NCBI GenBank assembly: GCA_017469925.1 | Contig: JAFUFK010000012.1 | Coordinates: 248,001-312,000 of the forward strand | Length of the DNA: 64,000 bases | From: Bacteroidaceae bacterium | GTDB lineage: Bacteria; Bacteroidota; Bacteroidia; Bacteroidales; Bacteroidaceae | Direction of reading: 5' to 3' | Shown here: in pieces, positions 36,142 to 43,869 of the stretch | Layout: each line of letters opens with the position of its first letter | Position numbering within the stretch: position 1 is the first letter of the stretch | The notes under the pieces: model-generated | Told to the model about the DNA's origin: nothing | Databases searched by the model: none | Seen by the model: the letters and a program-made list of their open reading frames with translations, nothing else | Made by a program: the position numbers and the translations under genes

Positions 36142-37410
36142 CTATTTCACCACCTTTAGGCGTACTAATTCGATTTTTGTCGTCGTATTCTTCACAATTT
36201 TGAACTCCCAATTGCCAAACCGCACAACTTCGTTGAGTTTCGGAAAACGCTGATATTCGTGCAGGATGAGGCCGCCCAGTGTCAGGTATTCTTCGCTCTC
36301 GGGTAGTCCGAGGTCGAAGCGCTCGTTGAGGGTCTCTATTTCCAGTCGGGCCGAGAGCAGGTATTCTCCGTCGCCTACCACCTTGGCCACGTATTTGTTG
36401 CTGTCGTGCTCGTCTTCGATTTCGCCGAACACCTCTTCCATCAGGTCCTCAAGGGTCACGATGCCGCTGGTACCGCCAAACTCATCGACGACTACGGCCA
36501 TCGACTTCTTCTCCTGCATGAGTTGGCGCATCAGCTTTTGTGCCGTCATGGTCTCGGGCACGATGGGCAGTTCGCGGATACAACTTGTCCAGTCGTCGCC
36601 GTCCTTGAGTCGGAACATCTCGTTCGAGTGTACGAAGCCCTGTATGTCGTCGATGTCTTCCTGGTAGATGATAATCTTGGAGTGGCCGCTTTCGATAAAC
36701 TGGCTTTTCAGCACGTCGAGCGGTGTGTCAAGGGCGACGGCCACGATTTCGGTACGCGGCACGATGCAGTCGCGAATCTTCGTAGTGCTGAAGTCCAGCG
36801 CATTCTGGAAAATCTTGACCTCCTCGTTCATCTCGCTCTCATCGACGCCCTCGATGTTACGCTGTATCAGGTCGTCGAGGTCAACCTTCGAGAAGCTGCC
36901 CTCGTTGCTGGCCTTCTTCACCTTCGCACCGCCCAGCCAAAGGAATACCTTCGACAGACCGCTCGTGAACTTGCTGATGGGGTAGAGCACGATGTAGAAG
37001 AGGAACGCCGGTATGGCAAAGGCATTCATCATGCCGTTGGGATTCAGGTGGAAGATGGTCTTTGGCAGGAACTCGCCCGTCACCAGCACGATAAGGGTGC
37101 TCAGCAGCGTCTGTATGGTCAGTTGCAGGACGTCGTTGACCTGCCATCCGGTAGGTTCCAGCACGTAGGTGTCGATCAGCCGTGCCATCAGTATGCCGTA
37201 GATGACCAGTGCGATGTTGTTGCCCACGAGCAGGGTGGAGATGAAGTTGTTGGGATGGGCATAAAAGACACTGAGGATGCGCGACGTCAGGCCTTCTCCG
37301 TTGGCCTTGTCCATTTCGACCCTCAGTTTGCTGCTCGAGACGAAGGCTATCTCCATGCCTGAGAAGAAGGCCGACATGAGCAAGACTATGATACAACTTG
37401 TGATAAGCAT
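36142..37410 (-). CDS. CNNM/CorC-type membrane protein, GldE-like
   Basis: A 422-residue protein with an N-terminal CNNM membrane domain of about three to four helices (LLMSAFFSGMEIAFVSSSKLR near residue 9), two CBS domains (around 200-330; VPRTEIVAVALDTPLDVL begins the first) and a C-terminal transporter-associated domain. Members export Mg2+/Co2+ or, in gliding relatives, are named GldE. Which role applies here is open; this lineage is not known to glide. It overlaps lptC by one base. Confidence 0.85.
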   Translation of the reverse strand: MLITSCIIVLLMSAFFSGMEIAFVSSSKLRVEMDKANGEGLTSRILSVFYAHPNNFISTLLVGNNIALVIYGILMARLIDTYVLEPTGWQVNDVLQLTIQTLLSTLIVLVTGEFLPKTIFHLNPNGMMNAFAIPAFLFYIVLYPISKFTSGLSKVFLWLGGAKVKKASNEGSFSKVDLDDLIQRNIEGVDESEMNEEVKIFQNALDFSTTKIRDCIVPRTEIVAVALDTPLDVLKSQFIESGHSKIIIYQEDIDDIQGFVHSNEMFRLKDGDDWTSCIRELPIVPETMTAQKLMRQLMQEKKSMAVVVDEFGGTSGIVTLEDLMEEVFGEIEDEHDSNKYVAKVVGDGEYLLSARLEIETLNERFDLGLPESEEYLTLGGLILHEYQRFPKLNEVVRFGNWEFKIVKNTTTKIELVRLKVVK

Positions 37411-38093
37411 TATTTCCAGTGTCCTTGTGATTGTGTCTGTTTGTTGGGTGCGGTGGGCATGATGCGGCCCGCCTTTTCGCCCGTCGGGGTGGTGGCGGCT
37501 ACGGCTGCGGCCGTGTCGGTCGGGGCCTCGTTGGGCTTCTTATCTACGTCGTTCACGGGGAAAGCTCCCTTCGAGTTCGACACGTAGTAGTCGGTCATCT
37601 GCTCGTTCGAGCGGAAGTCGGTGCCCTCCAGTTCCTGGTCGGTGGTCTTGATGCGCATGTACTTCGTGCTCCACATCTGGTGCTCGTTCATGTCCCAGAA
37701 GAGTTCTTCGGTACGGAACAGAGTCCCCTCGATGTTGCGGATGACCACTCGCCCGCGCAGTTCCCACAGGCGTTGCTCGCGCAGGTAGGCCGTGTCGGCC
37801 TGTACGTGCAGGTCGATGTGGAACGACTGGTCGAAGCGTTCCATGAGCAGTCCCTTCATGAACTTCCACGAAGGCGGGTTCGTGTTCGTATAGATGTCCC
37901 ACTCCTCGGCCACCAGTTTGTAGCGCAGCACGCCCGAGTCGCTGATGAGGGTGCTGATACCCCGCGAGCGCATGAAGGCTGTCGAGTCGTTCTCCCCGAT
38001 GGCCGCGGCCAGGTGCTCCTCGTCGTTCTCGCATGCAAGGCATAGCAAGGCCGAGAGGATGGCGACGTATAGTAGGGAAATTTCGGTTTTCAA
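37410..38093 (-). CDS. lptC: LptC: LPS export periplasmic component, lipoprotein form
   Basis: A 227-residue protein with a lipobox (SALLCLAC; Cys near residue 21), then the beta-jellyroll of LptC (GISTLISDSGVLRYKLVAEEW near 45, GTLFRTEELFWD near 127) that passes LPS from LptBFG to LptA. The last ~50 residues are Ala/Thr/Pro-rich and poorly conserved. A TTG start at 38093 is used since no ATG lies nearby in frame. E. coli LptC is held by a helix; this one would be lipid-anchored, as is common in Bacteroidetes. Confidence 0.85.
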   Translation of the reverse strand: MKTEISLLYVAILSALLCLACENDEEHLAAAIGENDSTAFMRSRGISTLISDSGVLRYKLVAEEWDIYTNTNPPSWKFMKGLLMERFDQSFHIDLHVQADTAYLREQRLWELRGRVVIRNIEGTLFRTEELFWDMNEHQMWSTKYMRIKTTDQELEGTDFRSNEQMTDYYVSNSKGAFPVNDVDKKPNEAPTDTAAAVAATTPTGEKAGRIMPTAPNKQTQSQGHWK

Positions 38094-38101
38094 CTTTTTT
38101 C

Positions 38102-39418
38102 TTACTGGAATCTAAACTTCATGAACCATGCTTCGTTGAAGGTCACGCCCAGGTGCAGCATCAGGTAGTTCTCCTTGATTTGTCCGCTTACGCTCGGTGC
38201 GCGGTGTTTCCACTCCACGGCTACGTTGACGACCGAGAGGGTCTTGGTCGTCAGGGGCAGTGCAGCGCCCAGCGTCAGGCCGTATTCCTTTGGCCCGTCG
38301 TTGCCGTTCACCTTGACGTAGGAGGTCGAGTACGAGGCGCCGGCCCGGTAGTGGATGTGGTGGCGGTACTTCGTCCCCAGGGGGTCCTTGATGTAGTCCA
38401 TGCCGATGGCCGCACGGTGGCGGTTCATGTACTGGTCGGTGGCGATGGCAATCGTCGTGGCCTCGAGTGTCGATTCCGACATGGGCACCTTGCAGCCGTT
38501 CCAGCGTTCCAGCGTGTAGTCGGCGCCCAGTGTCAGCTGGCCGTTATGCTTCCACGACGCACCCGCCGAGATGGTGTAGGGCAGGTCGAAGGCCTTCGAG
38601 GCCGTGTTGGTGATGGTGTCGCCCTTGCTGGTATAGCGGATTAGCTCCACCTTGCTGCCAATCGTATGGCCGAGGCCCAGGGTGGCTCCCAGCGTCAGTT
38701 CGTTCTTCTTGTTGAGTCGGATGGGGTACTGCGCACCGATGTCCAGTTTGTAGGTCTTCAGGTCGCTCGACCACGTCTCGTTCTGCGTGTTGTAGTTGGT
38801 CGTGCTCGTTCCGCCTTCGTAGAAGAGTTGCGCCAGCGAGTGGTTGTAGTCGCCCCAGAGGTAGGCTATGTTGGCGCCGATGCTCAGTTTGGCAAATGGG
38901 TTCCATCCCATGCCCAGGTAGAGTTGGTGCAGTCCGCCGTTGCCGTAGTACGTGATGTTGGAGGTGATGCTCTGCCCCGTCGTGTAGCTGCTGCCCACAC
39001 GGCGCGACTCGGTGAAGTTGTAGCCGATGGTCGAGTAGGGTACGAAACCGAACGACAGGCCCAGGCCTCGGCGCAGGCGAAGTCCGGCGTTGATGTATTC
39101 GAGCGACGTGTTCAGTGCCTTGGCACTTGCCGAGCCGTCCGACAGGTGGCCCCACTGCAGGGCCATGCCCACGTCGAAGATGAAGGTCAGCGAGTCGATG
39201 GCCGAGTACGAGGCTGGGTTCAGCATGTTCACCTGCTTGGCGTTCTGGAAACCCTGTGCCACACCGCTCATGCCTCGGTTGAAGCCCTGCGACTGGTCGT
39301 TCAGCAGGCCCACTCCGAAGCGCGAGTACGACGAGTTACTGCCGTTGCTCTGTGCCATGGTTCCGACGACTGCCAGAGTGGCTGCAACGAGGGCGAAAAT
39401 ACGTTTTATCCGAATCAT
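38102..39418 (-). CDS. Outer-membrane barrel protein (OmpP1/FadL-like)
   Basis: A 438-residue protein with a signal peptide (cleavage near Met-Ala-Gln, residue ~24), a Ser/Asn-rich plug-like start (GSNSSYSRFGVGLLNDQSQG) and repeated amphipathic strands ending in a C-terminal Phe-Gln after RFR. This matches FadL/OmpP1-type proteins that take up hydrophobic compounds, but the link is at the level of layout. It is coupled to coaX through an ATGA overlap and lies 8 bp before lptC, a conserved order in Bacteroidetes. Confidence 0.75.
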   Translation of the reverse strand: MIRIKRIFALVAATLAVVGTMAQSNGSNSSYSRFGVGLLNDQSQGFNRGMSGVAQGFQNAKQVNMLNPASYSAIDSLTFIFDVGMALQWGHLSDGSASAKALNTSLEYINAGLRLRRGLGLSFGFVPYSTIGYNFTESRRVGSSYTTGQSITSNITYYGNGGLHQLYLGMGWNPFAKLSIGANIAYLWGDYNHSLAQLFYEGGTSTTNYNTQNETWSSDLKTYKLDIGAQYPIRLNKKNELTLGATLGLGHTIGSKVELIRYTSKGDTITNTASKAFDLPYTISAGASWKHNGQLTLGADYTLERWNGCKVPMSESTLEATTIAIATDQYMNRHRAAIGMDYIKDPLGTKYRHHIHYRAGASYSTSYVKVNGNDGPKEYGLTLGAALPLTTKTLSVVNVAVEWKHRAPSVSGQIKENYLMLHLGVTFNEAWFMKFRFQ

Positions 39419-40134
39419 TCGTTATAGTCTAAAATCGTGTTAAGTCCGCGCGGGACGATGAAATCGTCTGCAAAGATACTACTTTTTGTTGAAATACCCA
39501 ATTTCTTCGTGTCTCCGCCCGTTAAAAAAACTGAAACGTGCGGATATTTGCGTCTGAAACGCCTGATATAGCCCTCAATTTCGTATTTCATGCCCCAGAC
39601 GACGCCACTTCTCAGGGCCGTCGCCGTGTCGTATCCCAGTTCGGGCGTTTCGCCCTCGCCCTCTATGAGTGGCAGCAGGGCCGTATGTTCGTGCATGGCG
39701 CGCAGCCGGAGGCCCAGTCCCGGCGATATGTTGCCGCCCAGGTAGTGGTTGTCGCTGTCCAGAAAGTCGAAGGTGATGCACGTCCCCGTGTCGATGACCA
39801 GCAGGTCGCCCTCGGGCATTAGCGTGCGTGCCCCCACGATGGCCGCGATGCGGTCGGCACCCAGCGTCTCCGTCGTGTGGTACAGGATGCCGACTGGCAC
39901 GGGCGTCTCGCCCGTCAGTTGCCGTATCGCGAAGGGCAGCGACTCCAGCACCCTCCGGCCCTCCTCCGGAATCCGCGCCACCGACGAGTAGATGCCCTGT
40001 CGGCATCCCATGCGCTTGGCGAACTCCAGTACCCCCGTCAGTTTGTGGTCGGTGGCGAAGTGCTCCACTATATTACCGCCCTCGAAGGCAAATACCTTCG
40101 CCCGCGTGTTACCTATATCAATAATCAGTTTCAT
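39415..40134 (-). CDS. coaX: Type III pantothenate kinase
   Basis: A 239-residue enzyme that phosphorylates pantothenate, the first step of coenzyme A synthesis. The ASKHA fold is shown by DIGNTRAKVFAF (residues 5-16), the central LLVIDTGTCITFDFLD near 113 and GGNISPGLGLRLRAMHEHTA near 133. It heads the leftward envelope operon (barrel protein, lptC, gldE-like). Confidence 0.94.
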   Translation of the reverse strand: MKLIIDIGNTRAKVFAFEGGNIVEHFATDHKLTGVLEFAKRMGCRQGIYSSVARIPEEGRRVLESLPFAIRQLTGETPVPVGILYHTTETLGADRIAAIVGARTLMPEGDLLVIDTGTCITFDFLDSDNHYLGGNISPGLGLRLRAMHEHTALLPLIEGEGETPELGYDTATALRSGVVWGMKYEIEGYIRRFRRKYPHVSVFLTGGDTKKLGISTKSSIFADDFIVPRGLNTILDYNE

Positions 40135-40172
40135 CTTGTCGTCTCGTTATCCCGTTATCTCGTTATTCCCCA

Positions 40173-40180
40173 CAAAGTTA
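40173..40180 (-). promoter_or_regulatory. Bacteroidetes -7 element for the coaX operon
   Basis: The minus strand reads TAACTTTG 39 bp before the coaX start. The -33 position carries only GTTG. Just below it the spacer has three CGTTAT units (40145-40166) of unknown meaning. Confidence 0.5.
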
Positions 40181-40241
40181 GTAAATTTCCATCAGATTCC
40201 AACAACGGGAAGGCGAAAATGTTTCTTCTCGGCCTTGTCGT

Positions 40242-40283
40242 CGTTCAATGCGCATTGAACGAACGTTCCATCGGCATCGAACG
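40242..40283. promoter_or_regulatory. Two abutting 20-bp palindromes, operator-like
   Basis: CGTTCAATGCGCATTGAACG (40242-40261) is a perfect 20-bp palindrome. After two bases, CGTTCCATCGGCATCGAACG (40264-40283) is an imperfect copy with the same CGTTC/GAACG ends. The centre-to-centre distance is 22 bp, about two helical turns, so two dimers could bind on one face. They lie between divergent coaX and the HU-like gene, 32 bp before its -33 box. This is the expected look of an operator for a dimeric regulator; the protein is unknown. Confidence 0.6.
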
Positions 40284-40314
40284 ATGAAAGGGACGAAAAG
40301 TTTTTGCTGTAGGG

Positions 40315-40346
40315 TTTGGAAGTTTTGAGAAAAAGAATTAATTTTG
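40315..40346 (+). promoter_or_regulatory. Promoter of the HU-like gene at 40390
   Basis: TTTG (40315-40318), a 20-bp spacer and TAATTTTG (40339-40346) match the Bacteroidetes consensus. Transcription should start near 40353, leaving a leader of about 37 bases. Confidence 0.7.
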
Positions 40347-40389
40347 CATCGATTTTGTAATTTAATTATTAACCATCAAAGAAAAGATT

Positions 40390-41004
40390 ATGTCAATATT
40401 CTTTACGATTGGAAAACGTGGGCTTTTGCCTGGAGAAGAGAGTGGCAATACGCGTAATCTGCGTCCTCGCATCGATACTCGCGAGACGACGGATGTTGTG
40501 GATTTTCAGAAGCACGCAACGTGGGGCACGGTGCTCGACTATGCGGCGCTGGGATATGCCTTGGGAGAGGCCCGGCGCATCATGCTGCACGAGATGGAGG
40601 ACGGCAAGGGAGTGACCCTGCCGGGCATCGGTACCTTCCGGCTGAGCGTGAAGGGCGAAATCGAGGAACGGGAGGGACGGTTGCACGGGAAGGACGTGCA
40701 CGTCGAGGGTATCCTCTTCCAGCCCGACCGTGAACTGCTGGAGGAGGTGCGCCGGCTAAGTGTCGTGCAAGAGCCGTTCCGCCAGACGGTGGAGGCCGAT
40801 GCGGAGGAACTCGAGGAGGTGCTCGCCACGCTCTTTGCCAAGGGGGAGACCATCACGCGGAAGGCCGTGCATCGCGCCTTCGGCGGGAAGTTGACCCTCC
40901 ACCGCGTGACGAGCCTCTTGCAGCGGTTGGTCGGCGAGGGCCGACTCGTCAGCGAAGGTTGCGGATCGACGACGCGATACAGGCAATTAATAATAGACAA
41001 TTGA
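40390..41004 (+). CDS. HU-like DNA-binding protein with C-terminal winged-helix-like part
   Basis: A 204-residue protein. Residues ~30-125 fit the Bacteroidetes HU-type fold (TWGTVLDYAALGYALGEARR, then GVTLPGIGTFRLSVKGE for the beta arm). The last ~60 residues (AKGETITRKAVHRAFGGKLTLHR...GEGRLVSEGCGST, abridged) look like a winged helix, so this may be a regulator and not a plain nucleoid protein. The double palindrome upstream could be its own operator (inference). Confidence 0.75.
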   Translation: MSIFFTIGKRGLLPGEESGNTRNLRPRIDTRETTDVVDFQKHATWGTVLDYAALGYALGEARRIMLHEMEDGKGVTLPGIGTFRLSVKGEIEEREGRLHGKDVHVEGILFQPDRELLEEVRRLSVVQEPFRQTVEADAEELEEVLATLFAKGETITRKAVHRAFGGKLTLHRVTSLLQRLVGEGRLVSEGCGSTTRYRQLIIDN

Positions 41005-41021
41005 CAATTGGGGGTCGAAAA

Positions 41022-41053
41022 TTTGGCCGTTCGCGGGATATTCCGTATATTTG
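41022..41053 (+). promoter_or_regulatory. Promoter of the DUF4105-pafA-like pair
   Basis: TTTG (41022-41025), a 20-bp spacer and TATATTTG (41046-41053) match the consensus. The -7 box covers the TTG at 41051, so translation must start later, at ATG 41072. Confidence 0.7.
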
Positions 41054-41071
41054 CACGCAATTTGCGCGCGT

Positions 41072-42274
41072 ATGCGGATAATAATAAGGATAATATTGGC
41101 CACAGTGGTGCTGTTCTCGACCCTTACGGGGGCGAGGGCGCAGGCGGTGGGCGACAGCATCGAGGCTTCGCTGCTGACGTGCTCGCCCGGCACGCAGGTC
41201 TATTCCATCTACGGCCATACGGGGCTGCGCGTGCGAAACCTGACGAAGGGCATCGACGTGGTATTCAACTACGGGGTGTTCGACTTCCGCCGGCCCCACT
41301 TCACGTGGCACTTCGTCCTGGGCGAGTGCGACTACGAGGTGGACGCCTTCCCCTACGAGATGTTCCTCGAGGAATACCGCCATCGCGGTTCGTCGGTCAT
41401 CGAGCAACGGCTCAACCTGACGCCCGAGGAGGCCAACCGGCTGTTTGCCCTGCTGGTCACCAACTGCCAGCCCGAGAACAAGACGTATCGATACAACTTC
41501 CTGCTCAACAACTGTACGACGCGGGCCCGCGACATCATCGAGGATGCCGTCGGGGGGACCGTCGTCTATGAAGAGGCCGAGGATCATCCGACCTATCGCC
41601 AGTTGCTCCATCGCATGACCGAGGACTATCCTTGGGAGGAGGTGGGCAACGACCTCCTGCTCGGTGCCAAGTGCGACACGGTGCTCAGCGACCGCGCGGC
41701 GCAGTTCCTGCCCGAGCAGCTGATGCGCTACATGGCCCAAGCCCAGGTGTATGACGACCAGAACAATCGCCATCCCCTGGTGGCCAGCACGACGGAACTG
41801 GTGGCCGCCCGCCCGCAGGCTCGGGCGGAAGGGTTCCCCCTGTCGCCCCTCGTGATGGGGCTGCTGGTGGTCGTGGCGTTCGTGTTGGTGGCCCTGCTGG
41901 AGTACGTGATATGGCGCCAGCTGTGGGGCTTCGACATCCTGGTGATGTTGGCCCAGGGACTGGCCGGCGTGCTGCTCACGTTCATGGCCGTCTTCTCCCA
42001 CCATCCCACGGTTACGGCCAACTGGCAGTTGTGGATACTGAACCCCTTGCCCCTGCTCTGTATCGTGTGGGTCGTGCGCTGTGCCATACACCGCCGCCGC
42101 TGCCTCTACCACTACCTCAACCTGCTCGCCCTGGTGCTCTTCATCGTCTTTATGCCCTGGATTCCGCAAGATTTCTCGGCCCTGACCCTGCCTTTGGCAC
42201 TGGCTTTGTTGACACGTCCGGTGAGCTACCTCATTCATTACAACCGCAATAACGCCCAATCGCAACAATCGTGA
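41072..42274 (+). CDS. DUF4105 protein, Lnb-type lipoprotein N-acyltransferase domain
   Basis: A 400-residue protein from ATG 41072. It has a signal peptide, then a DUF4105 domain (GTQVYSIYGHTGLRVRN near residue 44 with the key His, and YNFLLNNCTTRARD near 143 with the key Cys), and five or so membrane helices from about residue 270 to the end. DUF4105 proteins of Bacteroides were recently shown, as I recall, to move an acyl chain onto the lipoprotein N-terminal Cys (Lnb). The His-Cys pair supports a thioester mechanism. It overlaps the next gene by 4 bp. Confidence 0.82.
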   Translation: MRIIIRIILATVVLFSTLTGARAQAVGDSIEASLLTCSPGTQVYSIYGHTGLRVRNLTKGIDVVFNYGVFDFRRPHFTWHFVLGECDYEVDAFPYEMFLEEYRHRGSSVIEQRLNLTPEEANRLFALLVTNCQPENKTYRYNFLLNNCTTRARDIIEDAVGGTVVYEEAEDHPTYRQLLHRMTEDYPWEEVGNDLLLGAKCDTVLSDRAAQFLPEQLMRYMAQAQVYDDQNNRHPLVASTTELVAARPQARAEGFPLSPLVMGLLVVVAFVLVALLEYVIWRQLWGFDILVMLAQGLAGVLLTFMAVFSHHPTVTANWQLWILNPLPLLCIVWVVRCAIHRRRCLYHYLNLLALVLFIVFMPWIPQDFSALTLPLALALLTRPVSYLIHYNRNNAQSQQS

Positions 42275-43830
42275 AACCCGCCACCCAATACCGACTCCTG
42301 ACCTCGCTGGCCCTGCTGATGACCATGATTGGCGCAGAGGCACAGACGGCACCCGAAGTGCCGCGTCTGGTGGTCAGTGTGGTCATCGACCAGTTGCGCT
42401 CCGACTATCTGGAGGCCTTCTCGCCCCTGTATGGCGAAGGCGGGTTCCGTCGGCTGATGGGGCAGGGCCGTGCCTACCAGCAGGCCGAGTACCCCTTTGC
42501 CCAGCCCGACCGCGCTTCGGCCATGGCCTGTCTGATGAGTGGCTCGTCGCCCTACGAGAACGGCATCGTGGGTGAGCGTTGGCTCGACCGCTCGACCCTG
42601 CAATCCACCTATTGCGTGGGCGACGGACGGCCCGACAACCTGGGCGTTACGACCATTGGCGACGAACTGAAGGTGGCCACCGAGGGCAAGGCGCTGGTCT
42701 ATGCCGTGGCGCCGAACAGCGACGCCGCCGTCCTCTCGGCGGGTCATGCTGCCGACGGAGCCTTCTGGCTCAACGACGAAACGGGGCAGTGGACCTCCTC
42801 CAACTATTACCGCACGCCCACCTGGCTGGGCTACTACAACCGCAGTCAGCACGCGGCCGAGTCGATTGCTTCCCTCACGTGGGAGCCGACCAACGGACTG
42901 GTGGGCGAGTTCAACTACTTCGTGTCGGGTGGGACACGTAAACCCTTCCGCCACCAATTCCGCGGCGACCGCCGCTTCCGCGAGTTCAAGGCCAGCGCCT
43001 TGGTCAACGAGGAGGTGAACGACTTCGTGGCCCATTGCCTCCAGAATTCGCTCCTGGGCATGGACGCCGTGACCGACTTCCTCGGGGTGACCTTCTATGC
43101 CGGCAACTACGACCACCGGACCGTGGCCGAGTGCCCGATGGAGTTGCAGGATACCTACGTGCGCCTCGACCACCAGTTGGGCCGACTCCTCGACATGGTG
43201 GAACAGAGGGTGGGCCGCGACCGTGTGCTCTTCGTCGTAACCAGTACGGGCTACAGCGACGGGGAACAGACCGACGGCGACCTGAGCCGATACCACATCC
43301 CCTCGGGCGAGTTCAATATTACCCGTTCCCAGCTGTTGCTCAATATGTACCTGTCGGCCGTCTATGGCCAGGGGCAGTATGCCGAGGCCAGCATGGGCAA
43401 CCAAATCTACCTCAACCGAAAACTGATAGAGAACCGGGGCCTGAACCTGAGCGAGGTGCTCGAACGCAGTGCCGACTTCCTGATACAACTGAGCGGCGTG
43501 CGCGACGTCTATACCTCGCAGCGCCTGGCACAGGGGGCATGGACTCCGGGCATCCGCGACATCCGCAATGCCTATCACCCCAAGTGCTCGGGCGACATCC
43601 TGGTACAGGTGGCTCCCGGTTGGAAACTGATAAACGAGCAGACCAACGAGCGCAAGACACAACGCGACTCGTACATGGGCTTCCCGCTCTATTTCTACGG
43701 GCTCGACATACGGCCCGAAGTGGTAGAGACGCCCGTCACGGTGGACCACATTGCGCCTACCCTGGCGCAGTGCATGCGCATCCGTGCCCCGAATGCCTGC
43801 TCCGCTTCGCCCCTGACGGGCATACGTTGA
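42271..43830 (+). CDS. PafA-like alkaline-phosphatase-superfamily protein, active site apparently lost
   Basis: A 519-residue exported protein (GTG start inside the previous stop; signal peptide ending near Ala-Glu-Ala-Gln). Overall it follows PafA-type phosphatases: VSVVIDQLRSDYLEAF near 35, GSSPYENGIVGERW near 91, MELQDTYVRLDHQLGRLLD near 290 and VDHIAPTLAQ near 490. However, the usual nucleophile Thr region reads PDRASAM, the D-x-x-G-H metal motif reads NYDHR and 'TADHG' reads TSTGY. Only the first Asp seems kept. It is likely a pseudoenzyme, judged by alignment from memory. Confidence 0.75.
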   Translation: MKPATQYRLLTSLALLMTMIGAEAQTAPEVPRLVVSVVIDQLRSDYLEAFSPLYGEGGFRRLMGQGRAYQQAEYPFAQPDRASAMACLMSGSSPYENGIVGERWLDRSTLQSTYCVGDGRPDNLGVTTIGDELKVATEGKALVYAVAPNSDAAVLSAGHAADGAFWLNDETGQWTSSNYYRTPTWLGYYNRSQHAAESIASLTWEPTNGLVGEFNYFVSGGTRKPFRHQFRGDRRFREFKASALVNEEVNDFVAHCLQNSLLGMDAVTDFLGVTFYAGNYDHRTVAECPMELQDTYVRLDHQLGRLLDMVEQRVGRDRVLFVVTSTGYSDGEQTDGDLSRYHIPSGEFNITRSQLLLNMYLSAVYGQGQYAEASMGNQIYLNRKLIENRGLNLSEVLERSADFLIQLSGVRDVYTSQRLAQGAWTPGIRDIRNAYHPKCSGDILVQVAPGWKLINEQTNERKTQRDSYMGFPLYFYGLDIRPEVVETPVTVDHIAPTLAQCMRIRAPNACSASPLTGIR

Positions 43831-43869
43831 CTGATTTAATAAATTAAGAATTAAGAAATAAGAATAAAG

